From: Holothuria scabra
Lineage: Eukaryota; Echinodermata; Holothuroidea; Aspidochirotida; Holothuriidae
Assembly: GCA_037179385.1 (NCBI GenBank)
Contig: CM074185.1
Span: 51,959,000-52,022,999 of the forward strand
DNA: 64,000 nucleotides
Reading direction: 5' to 3'
Positions 11,329-21,600 of this stretch are shown here, piece after piece. Each line of letters opens with the position of its first letter. Position 1 is the first letter of the stretch. The notes beneath the pieces are model-generated. The model had not been told where the DNA came from and made no database searches. It saw nothing but the letters and a program-made list of their open reading frames with translations. The translations under genes were made by a program, and so were the position numbers.

Positions 11329-12703
11329 ATGAACCTTAAGTGTTCAGTAACTGTTCAGCGAGGCTACGTTTCGTTTCACCCAAGTGCAAAATTGTGCAAC
11401 CCTTACAAGTTACTGGATGCACTGTACAAGCCTTACATACCTTTATTAGTGGACATACACATATAAAGGTCTACAATGCTGTTTAATGTCAAAGCAACTG
11501 TTCTTGGGACTTACAGAAATTTGACAAGTATACCACAATTGCAACAAAATATCCCTGATAGATCTACTGTAACATAACCTGTTGGGGATGTGAGGCCTGA
11601 ATCAATTGACTCATGCTGTTTTTCCCACTTCTGAATTTGCCATAATAATATGGTATCTATGGAAAAAGTTGAAGAGCTAGGAAACTACTTCCCAGAAAAT
11701 GTTGGCAAATGGAGGGAAACTTCCCATTTCTGTACATGAAAATGTAGAGAGAATTTAGAGAAATTTAACTGCCTTGGACATTATTTTATTCCCTAACTGG
11801 GAAATAAACATATTTTCTTGCCCTTGGGGTGTTCAGTCAGTGTTTAAGTATTAGCACAGCAGTGAGATTTTGTCATGACATGTGCAATCAATGGGTAAAA
11901 TGAGACAATCAATAGCCCGACAGTTTTTTTTTTTTTCACAATGAAACTACCTGCAGTAAAAGATACGTACAGTACTGACTCTATAAATGGAAGTGTCACA
12001 GCAGTAAAATAATTTGACAGATCTGTCATGATTAACATTTTATTTTATAAATTCTTCCAACCTATAGTACCATATAATGCAGCTGACAAATTGATTACTG
12101 TAAAAGAGCAAAACCCATGTCCTAGAGAAGAAAGCATACTTCTACAGAGTGCCTTCTGAGTCCTTGCTACACTGTACTTACAGTAAAGGTACAGTACTAT
12201 TGTACAGTATACAGTACACTCTTCTTTGGGAGGATAAATTTCCCTTAAAAAAATCACAATGCATTTGATGCTTTGCACAACAATACTGTACATCTGGCAG
12301 TACTATACTGTACCTGGGGCAGGACTTCAAGTAAAACCTGCCATGTGCTCTTGACTATAAACTAATATTTTACAAGTTTCTCTTTATTGTACTTTAAACT
12401 CATCAATATGAAAATTACTGCAATAATCATCTTTACAGAGTACTTTATTGAACCATAAAAATTGGGCTCTTTGTCAATCCCAAGTCAAATTTTACAACCA
12501 TTTTCTGACCTTGACAAATTGTTCATTTTGGTTTCATTTCTTTGTAAATTGTTGGCATTCAGCTTGTTTTTCTTCTACACAATACCAAAATTTGAAGAAT
12601 AGGAGTAACAAAATATTTACTCTAAAAGCCACTTCTGCATGTATACATGTACAGTATACAGTAGTCCTGGTACACATGAATACTGTAACCTGAGTACACA
12701 ACT
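11329..12703. other. Non-coding stretch, rich in TACAGTA/TACTGTA
   Basis: No gene is recognised. The motif is especially dense at 12105-12315, where several occurrences lie within about 200 bp. Confidence 0.5.
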
Positions 12704-12905
12704 ACAATCTTGGCCAAAACTGTTCGGACACTTTGCCATAATACTCTTGGATTTCAGTTCAAAGGCTTACATGAATCCCCATCCCCCGCTCCCCCTTCCA
12801 ATGTTGCGCTGAAAGGGTGACTGTATGCCATGAAAAGGCCAAGTTACTGTGGTCAACATTGCCAAGGGGAGCGGGGGTGTCCCAAAGAGTTTTGTCCAAG
12901 ATTGT
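12704..12905. mobile_element. MITE with ACAATCTTGG inverted ends (copy 1)
   Basis: The left end ACAATCTTGGCCAAAACTGT pairs with a right end whose complement reads ACAATCTTGGACAAAACTCT. The length is 202 bp, non-coding. A close copy lies at 19751-19948. The inverted ends resemble Tc1/mariner termini. The flanking duplication could not be read cleanly (TA on the left only), so the superfamily is uncertain. Confidence 0.7.
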
Positions 12906-13147
12906 CTGAGCTCCAAGCGTATTTTTTACAAGAACAAATTCAATAGAAAATGGTCAATTTTTAGGGTCAACTTTTTCAAAAAAGTTTTTTCTAAGGCTTT
13001 TAGTGTAATATTGAAAGTAGCATTTAGAGTTGTTTTAATGTGTAGTTTGATTCATTTGTTTACATTTATTTAGGGTCGGGACGATCATAAAGAAAAGACT
13101 GTTGAAGGTATTCACAGGGAATTTGCAGCTCGTAACGCCATGGGCAG

Positions 13148-13396
13148 AGGTACTGGCAAACGCCTACCATTCCACCTCGTAATCCAGATGCAAACCCAAT
13201 TGCAAACATGTTTAAACTTGGAGGAGGCAATTTTAGAGCCAATGAATTAACATTTGGAAGGAGACTTTTGAATTTTTTTCAGGCCCGGGTAATCGCCAGG
13301 CTACTTTCTAGTCCGATAGATACTACATATACATATAGCCAAAACAATTTCTTCCATGGACAGAAAAGTCTGACTCCTATTGCAAACTGGTGGTAA
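13148..13396 (+). pseudogene. Possible coding remnant or last exon, about 82 codons
   Basis: From 13148 a frame runs to TAA at 13394-13396 with a protein-like stretch (NPDANPIANMFKLGGGNFRA). The AG of GGGCAG could act as an acceptor, but no pyrimidine tract precedes it. The family is not recognised. It may be an exon, a transposon remnant or chance. Confidence 0.2.
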
Positions 13397-13688
13397 GGAG
13401 ACGAGATATTAACTGAAAGAGCACTATGATCTACAGTACCATGAAATGTTAAAGGCACATCTGAAAACGAAGCTTTTAATTATAACGTTGGCAAATCATT
13501 AGTTAAGGCTGGTTTTTGGCATATTTTGAAGCAAATTGCACACCTGTGACTCCATTTTTCACAGTGCATGAAACTGATTACGCATGCTTTTTTTTCCCTC
13601 TTTGAACCGAAGCAATTTTATTACGTTTTGCTTCTAAATTTGCTTTCAAAATCAACAAAACTTACCTGTGGTTTGTGAATCTACGAAC

Positions 13689-13813
13689 CCTACTTACCTC
13701 ACCTGTTCCACAAATGGACTGTTCCATTTACCGCGGAATACTATCTGGCAATGTCTTCTGTAGGTGGCGCTATAGCCCAATAGGAACCATCCCCGAACAC
13801 ACCCTTGTTTCAT
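13689..13813 (+). repeat. DIRS left inverted terminal repeat
   Basis: The repeat is 125 bp and matches the reverse complement of 19204-19328 without a visible mismatch, which points to a recent insertion or recent replication. The element continues outward to 13652 in a left-specific extension. Confidence 0.92.
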
Positions 13814-14142
13814 GCGCCAAGGAGAGGAGAGGCACGAGAGGAGGAGCTGACGGAGAGCAAGTGGCACAAGGGTTAGTAATGAGGAACCAACAAGCGAGAG
13901 ACACGACTCACACTGCCCTTTCCCTTAAATTACTTATCTTTAAAAAAAAAAGGAAAGGAAACGGTGACCGGAGAACCGGCTTACCTTAACTATACGACGA
14001 AGGCATGGGCGTCCAGCAAGACGAGGATCCAGTGAGTCGTCCGGAGGTTAGTGTTAGTGTCTTAGTATCCCGGTGACACAGCTAGATAAGTCTCCCCACT
14101 CCTACCTCCCAGCTCCGAGTGGGGTGACGGGAGGCGGGCGAT

Positions 14143-14239
14143 AGGTGAGGTAAGTAGGGTTCGTAGATTCACAAACCACAGGTAAGTTTTGTTGAATCTA
14201 CTTCACTCCTACTTACCTCACCTGTTCCACAAATGGACT
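14143..14239 (+). repeat. DIRS internal complementary region
   Basis: Bases 14143-14195 are the reverse complement of the left end (13652-13704, 53 bp) and bases 14195-14239 are the reverse complement of the right end (19297-19341, 45 bp). The two blocks share one base. In the accepted DIRS model this region templates joining of the ends in a circular intermediate. The exact fit sets the element limits. Confidence 0.92.
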
Positions 14240-14339
14240 ACCAGACTAGCACCGTGAGGTCGGAGGGCCGGACGGAGCTGGAGACTGCGATGATGTACGT
14301 GACGTAGAAGCTAGCACAGCTGAGGCGAAGTTAGCTTCT

Positions 14340-15445
14340 GCGGAGACGGTGTTGGTTAGGTAGCAGGACACAAGGTGGGCCCGAGTCTTCCAGGCCGCTG
14401 CTTTGACGATGTCCTCCAGTGGGACCCCCGCGAACCAGGCTTTAGATGTGGCGTGGGACCGTAGATCATGTGCCTAGCCTTCTCGCCTCGGGAGGTAAAC
14501 GGAGAGATAAGGTCTCGGATCCAACGAGAGATGGTGTCCTTGGAAGCCGGTGAGTATGGATCTTGCGGCAGGATAAATAGTTGAGGCGACTTCCTAAGTG
14601 GCTTCGTTCGGCGAACATACTTTCTTAAGGCCCTGACGGGACATGAGCCAACCGATCTTCTGGAATCGACGAGATGGACTCAATCGCTGGAATAAAGACC
14701 GGCTCCGGGGCAAACGACAGAGACTGGTTCTTTGATAGAAAACCCGGGTGCGGCAGCAGTTGAACCCCTCCGTTGCGAAACCTGATGAAGCCGTCATCCG
14801 TCGATAGTGCATGTAGGCCACTCCTTCTCCTAGCGGAGGCCGCTGCCACGAGGAAGAGCGTCTTTTCAGTGAGGTGGCGTAAGGAGGCCGACTCCAGAGG
14901 CTCGTAAGGAGAACGACATAAGAGGTCCAGGACTTGGTTGATGGACCAAGAAGGCGGCAGCTTACGGACCGGAGGTCTGATGTGAAACATGCCTTTGATC
15001 AGCTGGAGGATAGTGGCGTTGTCCGACACAGAGGACCCGTCCGAGAAACCCTTGTGAATGGCACCTATCGCTGCTCTGTAATTGCGTACCGTCCTGACCT
15101 GTTTCCCTTCCCTGAAGAGGGATGTAAGGAACTCGGCTACCTCCGCTACTGGAGCTTCCAAGGGATCGGTACCTCGGGCAGCTGCCCAGGACCTGTACCT
15201 TCTGAGACGGGTATTGTAAATAGCCAATGTGGAGGATCTTCTCGCTCTGGATGCGATGTCAGTAGCCTCTTGCGAAAGGCCTTCCGCTTGAAGGGATAAA
15301 CGCTTGATATCGGCCAAGCAGCTAGGTGGAGGGAACCCACGTCTGGGTGAAGAACTCTTCCCCTTGAGTTGCGAGAGCAGGGTGGTCTTTATCGGAAACT
15401 TGAAGGGGTTGTCGACCAACAGCTGAAGGAGCAGGGGAACCAGGG
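14340..15445 (-). pseudogene. DIRS tyrosine recombinase, frameshifted
   Basis: The N-terminal and core parts are open in a 372-codon frame (14625-15743), of which roughly residue 100 onward is recombinase-like. Visible there are the SAM-like helix region (AIYNTRLRRYRSWAAARG) and the first catalytic arginine motif (ASARRRSGLHALS, about residue 305). The C-terminal part continues below 14625 in other frames. The HxxR motif reads AHDLRSHA at about 14473-14452, and the nucleophilic tyrosine is in SCYLTN, codon 14362-14360. All catalytic residues are therefore present, but at least two frameshifts separate them. The copy is not expected to make active enzyme unless the indels are assembly errors. 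Confidence 0.85.
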
Positions 15446-15768
15446 CTGGTTTGGCCATGCTGGGGCGACCAGGAGCAGGCGAGTCTGACTGGAGTCCTTG
15501 ACTTTCGCTGGCACTTGATGGACCAAGTTGAGCGGGGGAAGGCGTAGGCGTACATGCCTTCCCAGTCGAGAGAGAGAGCGTCCATCGCCCAGGCTCGTGG
15601 ATGGAAGAACCTCGTGCAGAAGACCTCGAGCTTTGCATTGTCCCCGGTTGCGAAGAGGTCGACGTGAGGGCGGTCGTACAGGGTGAAGATGTGGCTGGCC
15701 CACACGCTGGAGAGGGACCACTCCCTTCTGATCCACGGACCAACCCCTGGAGAGGGCGTCTGCGATAC

Positions 15769-16239
15769 GTTGTCCTTCCCCGCTAGATGAGAGGCCCGAA
15801 GTTGAATATCTAGGTTTTCTGCAGCTAGGATCAGGCTGATCGCCCGAAGGCACAGGGTCGGAGATCTTGTCCCCCCTTGTCTGTTTATGTAGGACACTGT
15901 GGTGGAGTTGTCCGACAGGATAGTTACCAGAGAGCCTTTGAGGCGTTCGCCCCAATGAAGAACCGCTCTGTGCACTGCCTCCATCTCTAGGACATTGATG
16001 TGAAGACGGGACTCCTCCTGCGACCAATTCCCGGAGACTGTTGACGATCCCCAGGAGGCTCCCCACCCGGACAGGGATGCATCCGTCGACATGACCTCCC
16101 TCTTGCGAATGACTCGGAACGGTCTTCCCTGGCTCCAATTGGCCCGTGTCCGCCACCATAGCAGGTGAGGTAACACTTCCTCCGTCCGGCGAATCGGCTT
16201 CGAGGTAGGGTCCTGGGACGGGGAGAACTGGTGAAGCAA
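15769..16239 (-). pseudogene. DIRS RT tail and RNase H, frameshifted
   Basis: The 305-codon frame 15322-16239 opens with a segment typical of the end of DIRS reverse transcriptase (about residues 20-45, LLWWRTRANWSQGRPF). RNase H follows, with STDASLSGWGA (Asp 53), INVLEMEAVH (Glu 85/87), ILSDNSTTVSYI (Asp 110) and HLAGKDN (Asp 156). After that the proper frame switches: IADALSRGW is read in the neighbouring frame and then FATGDN...DALSLDWEGMYAYAFP in the first again. The reverse transcriptase palm that should precede this part is missing. Confidence 0.85.
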
Positions 16240-17869
16240 GAAGAGCTGGAAACGCAGAGGAAACGGGCAGCTTCTGAAACTTCTCTCTGATAGAGTCTGA
16301 AGGCCAGGTGAGGCAATCGAGCGCCAAGGCTCTCCTCTGTCGGACGGAACGGACGGCGATTCTGGAAAGCTGGTCGAAGACCAAACGTGAGACTGGGCCC
16401 AAAAGCTTGACGAGGGAGCCCGTGTCCTCCCTAGATACGGCTCTGTCTTGTGGCTGGTGGAACGCCATGTTAATGACTTCCGCTAAGAGCAAGAGGGAAG
16501 AAGTGAACTTCAAACCCATTCTAGCCGCTGTATCTATCCTCACAAGCTCCGAATCCAAAAGCTTCTTGTCTTTGGCCAGGAACTTTCCCTTTGAATCCAT
16601 GGCCCCGGCTGAAGCCAGCTTATCCTTGGCAGCTTGCCGCATAAGGGGGGCTCTAAACAATTCCTCCCAATCCGGTTCATCAACCTTGAAGGCAGCGGCT
16701 TCCTTGAAGCGGAAAGGCGGACCAAGTCTTCTTGTCGGCAATGGCGGTGAACCGCTCAAAACACTCATAATCAACTGGTAGGCTGGCTATGGGGGGCTGC
16801 TTCGATTTGTTGAGAGAGAGTTTGGAACGCCTCGTCTCCTCCGTGGGTTGGGCGCCTCGGGGCCGGAAACCCCAATGTTTTCCTGATAACTTCTACCGCT
16901 TTACTAAACGCCTCCTGTGTAATGGTGGTGCCCAGGAGGAAGGTCATCTTCCGAGGACGAGTCCTGTGGTTCCGCAAGGCGAGAGACGCTGTAGGATGTG
17001 GTCCCGCGGGACCGGCATCATCAAGAAGGCTCGGATCCTGTACAATCTCCTGAGAATCGGACCCGTCATATGACGGGGCCGGAGAACTGGAGCTCCAGGA
17101 GGGGACGTCGCCGGCTCCGTGGGTTTGATGAAGCCCTGAGACAGAACCTGAAAGTTGTTTCAGGAACCCGGCAAGGGAATAGACTCAGTGTCCTCTGGAG
17201 CACTTCTAGCCTGCTTCCTGGGAGGAGCCTCCCGGATCAACGAAGGAGAACGGTCCCGGTGGGGCGCCTATGGCCCGATCAGTTGAGGAAAGCTCCGGGT
17301 CACCGGAGCCAGGGTTTCCAGCAAGGCCTCCGGAGGCACTGTGAATAAGACTCTCCTCCGCTAAGGAAACGTCGGAGCCGAGAACCCCAAAATCGAGTGA
17401 TGGATCCGCTGGAGCCGGAGAGACGGGGCTGCCGGAGCCGGAACCTGAGAAGGTTGAGCCGGTGCACTGGAACCCGACGAATCACGAGAGGACTTGGCCT
17501 TGGAGCCGCCCTTAACGGCGTTTTCCTTTAGAAGGTTTCTTCTTCTTCTGGCCCAAAGCCTTATGTGAGGAGGATACACCCCCGCAGCCGGCTTGATCCG
17601 GGGCCGGGCCTTATGTACGGGGGAACACCCCCCGCAGCCGGCCGATCAACAGAACTCGCCAGTTCTGGACAGGAGCTCGCCTTCTCCAGAGGCGCATCTT
17701 CCCTAGACTTCAACAGCTTGGCTGTCGCACACCAGGAGGCTTCATCCCACTGATCACAGACCTCGCAAGGGTTCTGCTTAGAACAAGTGCGGCACATCGG
17801 GCATTTGGTGTGCCAATCCCAGCCTCGATGAGGTTTAAACTGATGACAGGACTCGCAGATCGGGTTCAT
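16240..17869 (-). pseudogene. DIRS gag, broken into several frames
   Basis: The N-terminus is best placed at the ATG 17869-17867. It starts MNPICESCHQFK and carries Cys/His pairs at residues 5, 8, 14, 20, 23, 26, 29, 35 and 38, a likely zinc-binding module. The frame is lost near 17561-17579. A Lys/Ser/Ala/Pro-rich segment continues in another frame (17361-17579). A further piece lies at 16771-16977 (QEAFSKAVEVIRKTLGFP). The C-terminal part is at 16774-16240 (AAAFKVDEPDWEELFRAPLM, then LLLAEVINMAF), which is typical of DIRS gag. At least three frame changes are needed. Confidence 0.75.
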
Positions 17870-17929
17870 ATCTGAAAGATATAAGCAGAAAAAGAAAACA
17901 CCTGCCATCGCGGCTCCCCGGACCAAGTC

Positions 17930-18560
17930 AGGGAACCGCCGAAAGAACTCTCCCCGGCTCCAAACGGGCCAGGGGAGCATGAAACGTCCCGGCTCCACAG
18001 AGCCAGGACCACACACAAAGCCCCGGCTCCACCCTGGAGCCAGGAACACACAACCCCGGCTCCCACACAGGAGCCAGGGCAACAACACACCTCGGCCCCG
18101 GGAACGCAGGAACGGAGCCGAGGGAACCTGAGACAAAATCCCGGCTCCAAGGAGCCAAGAACACACGGACAACACCCCGGCTCCCGTGGGCCGAGAGGAC
18201 ACGAACAGCACAACACAACAAAACACCCAACCTGCACAAAGCCTCTGCTTCTAAACAAACTGCTAGCGGAGGCAATCAGCGTCCCGGCTCCATGGAGCCG
18301 AACACAAACAATCTAACCTACACAAAACCTCGGCTTCTGAACAAAGCTGCCAGCAAAGGCAACTAAGCATCCCGGCTCCATGGAGCCAGAACACAAACAA
18401 CATAACCTACACAAAACCTCGGCTCCAGAATAAAGCTGCCAGCAAAGGCAACTAAGCATCCCGGCTCCATGGAGCCGAGCTAACAAAGCCAAGGAACGCA
18501 AGCTACGGCTCCAGAACAAAGCCCTCGGAGCGAAGAAAGCCAAACCTGTCCAGTCAAAAC
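17930..18560 (-). repeat. GC-rich CCGGCTCC minisatellite in the DIRS leader
   Basis: The motif CCCGGCTCC...GGAGCC recurs many times. At 18241-18490 the array sharpens into three units of about 80-90 bp, each with CTGCCAGCAAAGGCAACTAA (or a variant) followed by CCCGGCTCCATGGAGCC. The block lies upstream of gag on the coding strand, so it is in the presumed leader. Long GC-rich ORFs across it are artefacts of the repeat. Confidence 0.8.
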
Positions 18561-19203
18561 CAACGAGCCGTGACCGGACAGGAGCAAGAAAGAAGACAAC
18601 GGTCGTATCACCAGTACGACCACACCCTAAGGGGAAAAACCGGTGCGCCCCAAGGCTACCGGAAGGGAAGACGCGACGGTTCGCCAAAGGCTACCGATCC
18701 AGGCCGGGGAGGGGAGAAAACCTCAAGGAGAGAGAACCAACCTCCCACAACACGAGTCTAGCACGAACGGGAAGACCCGCGTCCTAAGTCCCAAGATAAA
18801 GAAAGTAACACTAAAACACGAAAACAACAAATATAACATCAAAGGGCAGGAAGAGAAAAAAAACAACCAACAACACCCGGAACCGGTCCGCCGCAAAGGC
18901 TACCAGAACCGAAGGGGGAAAATGGGAGCCTAAACCCGCAAAGAGCTACGATAGGCCGGCGGCCTAGCAGACTCACGCTGAGGCAAGAAGCCTAAACTAC
19001 AACGGCTAACAAAGTAGCTAGAAAAAGGCCCCTGAAAAACCCCAAAAGGAAACCTCTTACTTAACACTCTGGTCAGGTGAACCGCTGAAAACGATCCAGA
19101 AATGACGAAAAACTTCCTGCACCCAAAAAAGGTCCAAAGGAAAATCCAAAAAGATGAAAAAACGAGAGAGCTAATAAAACGTGACTTAAGCATTCCGCTG
19201 GCA
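18561..19203 (-). other. DIRS leader between minisatellite and right terminal repeat
   Basis: This is element-internal sequence with no recognisable coding content. It is more A-rich on the plus strand than the neighbouring minisatellite. It probably contains the promoter and leader of the element transcript, which is inference from position. Confidence 0.4.
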
Positions 19204-19328
19204 ATGAAACAAGGGTGTGTTCGGGGATGGTTCCTATTGGGCTATAGCGCCACCTACAGAAGACATTGCCAGATAGTATTCCGCGGTAAATGGAACAGTC
19301 CATTTGTGGAACAGGTGAGGTAAGTAGG
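19204..19328 (-). repeat. DIRS right inverted terminal repeat
   Basis: This is the reverse complement of 13689-13813, 125 bp. The element continues to 19341 in a right-specific extension whose complement appears at 14195-14207. Confidence 0.92.
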
Positions 19329-19750
19329 AGTGAAGTAGATTAAATGGTACAGTAGACCATTTGGTTAACTTATCCTTCACTGCCGGTCTCTTCAAGTTCA
19401 CATGTGCCGCATATTTTTTCTTGTGAGAGCATGGTAAATTACTTTAAAATGCAGTACAGTAATAGGCAGGATACAACAGTGCCTCTGTTCTACAAAATGC
19501 ACTTATCAGGTAACACGTCACTGTTTTGAAAAAAATCAAATACATAAACACAAACATCTCTTAAATGTTCTTTTTACTTTTACAGTGTAAACAAAAAAAC
19601 AGTGTAAGCCAAAAACAGGTCAGTGTTAAAAACAGCTACCTGAACGACCGGGTGCTTTAAACTTATTCCCTTTTGCAAATCAACCCATCAAGACAAAGTG
19701 ACACTTTCTACTGTGTGATGTGAGTAGTTCTAACTTCTTGAAATTCTCAG

Positions 19751-19948
19751 ACAATCTTGGCCAAAACTGTTGGGACACTTTGCCATAATACTCTTGGATT
19801 TCAGTTCAAAGGCTTACATGAATCCCTGTCCCCTGCTCCCCCTTTCAATGTTGCGCTGAAAGAGTGACTGTATGCCCTGAATAGGCTAACTGTGGTCAAC
19901 ATTGCGAAGGGGAGCTGGGGTGTCCCAACAAGTTTTGTCCAAGATTGT
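19751..19948. mobile_element. MITE with ACAATCTTGG inverted ends (copy 2)
   Basis: The copy is 198 bp and nearly identical over its length to 12704-12905, with the same inverted ends. It differs by a few substitutions and small deletions. The two copies sit about 950 and 410 bp outside the DIRS element, apparently by coincidence. Confidence 0.75.
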
Positions 19949-20769
19949 GGAACTGAACACAAGACCTGATCCATTGCAGAATTTTATCTATACAGGTAAA
20001 ATTATAGTGAAGCACCCTTTTGTCCCCCACCCACCTGTAACATTAACCAAGGGCAGCATCAATTTGGACTCAAGATTTGGCAGTACAATAAATCCATGAA
20101 CCCACCCTTTCTTAGTTCTGGCAGAATCCCAGTAAAAATTGAATCAATCCTTCAGCCTCAATGCTTACTGTTACACTGTACAGTAGCTTGACATTTGTGA
20201 TTGAAATGGAAGGAGACCTAAATGAATGTTTTCAACTCACCAGAAACTTTTCACTGCACACACTGAATTACAGGTTCAGACAGACTTTGCTTTAAATGTT
20301 TCTTGAACAGACTACGCTTCAACAGGAACTGATATCATGGTAACAAGGCTGTATATAGAGACAGACTGAACAGTATACTGTGGCTGACAGAGAATTAAAT
20401 CAGCCAAGTTCCTGTTTCTAAGAAAAGCCTGTGAAAGATGAAAAGTGCAATAAAGTTAAATTTGTTGAAATGAATGTGTTTAAGGTACATTACTGTTTTA
20501 CTGTACAGTGGAAGAAAGTATGTTTACATGATTCCAATCTACAAGGTACAGTATTACCTCCAAACCCTGGAGCAATGCTCTACAAATATATCTCTTGTAA
20601 TTTCAAACATTTGGTTTTCATAGATCTTTTGTGAAGTTCTCATATCAAAGGCACAGAATGCATTTATGTAAGTGTAAATTAATACCTAACACTCTTTTTG
20701 TTTTTCATTATAATTTGTTGCTCTAGTTTTTTTTCAAATCAATTGTGCATGCAATCCCAACATATATAA
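19949..20769. other. Non-coding stretch
   Basis: No gene is recognised. The ORFs are short with no protein-like features. Several TACAGTA/ACTGTACAG motifs are present. Confidence 0.5.
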
Positions 20770-21073
20770 AGGTCCAATTGTCCCACCCCAAACAGTACCA
20801 ATTCTCATAATCTTCTGACTTACTGTAAGCCCCTCCCAAAACTGTCTGGAAGTCATGCATCCAGACACAATCTCAGTTTATCACTTCAGGGTGAGTATAA
20901 AAAGCTCAATGTGTATAATCAAAACACTCTTGGTGCAGTTCATGTTGTGTAATAAGCTTTGGTACTCCGAATTATTATTTGAATTACAGTAGCTGTCAAT
21001 CAAAGAGCTCAGCCAATTGAGAATTTTGTAAAACCCCTACAAGAATTGTAGTTTGGGATGAGAGGATTGGCCC
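20770..21073 (+). mobile_element. MITE, family 1 (TTAA), degenerate copy
   Basis: The left end AGGTCCAATTGTCCCACCCC and a right end ending GAGGATTGGCCC match the family ends. Internal landmarks are AGACACAATCTCAGTTTAT, CAAAACACTC and AATTGAGAATTTTG. The flanking TTAA is eroded. No coding capacity. Confidence 0.75.
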
Positions 21074-21317
21074 TTGAACTTAAGGCAGTTATTCATCACC
21101 CTAGACAGTTAATTCCACTTCCCCCAACCTACTTATACCTTTATATACCCCCTCCTACAATTACTGTCTTAAACCCATCCTAATCCTGATACAATCCTAT
21201 ATAGTACAGCAATTTATCCAGGGTTAAAATTTAATGACATTTCCATGACTATTTCATGACCATAACATGACTATGCTATGACAAAATTACACCCCAGATT
21301 TGAAAAAACTTATACAG

Positions 21318-21600
21318 CTGATGTAACAAAAAGTAAGAAGGAAGGTTTCAACATGCAGACTATTACCCTAGGCAACCACATCCTTTCCCCCCCCCTCCCC
21401 CCATCCCCTTTGCTACTGTACATAGCAAACTCTCCTTACCAAACAGTCCTACATGTTACATCAGCTCTCTATGACTGATTACTTGCTTCAGGGAGTAAAT
21501 GAAGCTCACTGCAATGACACTTGGTATAGTAAGGTTTCACAAAGACCTGATTACTTGATTGACAGTAACAGATACATATTAAAATACTGTACACAAAAAG
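21318..21600 (+). repeat. Partial copy of the family-3 dispersed repeat
   Basis: Segments TGTAACAAAAAGTAAGAAGG and GACACTTGGTATAGTAAGG plus TTGATTGACAGTAACA match the better copy at 57.7-57.9 kb and the interrupted one at 22.7-25.4 kb. A pyrimidine-rich tract (C-runs near 21388-21410) lies inside it. The order is partly rearranged and the ends are unclear. Confidence 0.5.

Larger units (their letters stand above)
13652..19341 (-). mobile_element. DIRS-type tyrosine-recombinase retrotransposon, internally deleted
   Basis: The element is 5690 bp and coded on the minus strand. It carries 125-bp inverted terminal repeats that are identical by eye (13689-13813 and 19204-19328), unequal outer extensions, and an internal complementary region at 14143-14239 matching both ends. 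It contains remnants of gag with Cys/His motifs, RNase H and a tyrosine recombinase. The order gag, RH, YR and the internal complementary region beyond YR are diagnostic of the DIRS order. The reverse transcriptase palm is absent and frames are shifted several times, so the copy is non-autonomous or dead. DIRS elements integrate by recombinase and do not duplicate the target, and none is seen. Base composition is clearly more GC-rich than the flanks. Confidence 0.93.

Noticed and set aside
15389..16774. 461-codon ORF taken as one protein
   Set aside because: Only its first part (to about 16240) is gag. The rest is read out of frame across RNase H and the recombinase junction, apart from short stretches that rejoin the true frame.
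17561..18226. 221-codon ORF from 18226
   Set aside because: Only the part from the ATG at 17869 is gag-like. The upstream half is translation of the GC-rich minisatellite.
18313..18687. GC-rich minus-strand ORFs across the DIRS leader
   Set aside because: They are products of the CCGGCTCC tandem repeat, with no domain and no conserved start.
12704..19948. The two ACAATCTTGG MITEs as flanks of one composite element around the DIRS
   Set aside because: They lie at unequal distances outside precisely defined DIRS ends and are in the same orientation. Independent insertion is simpler.
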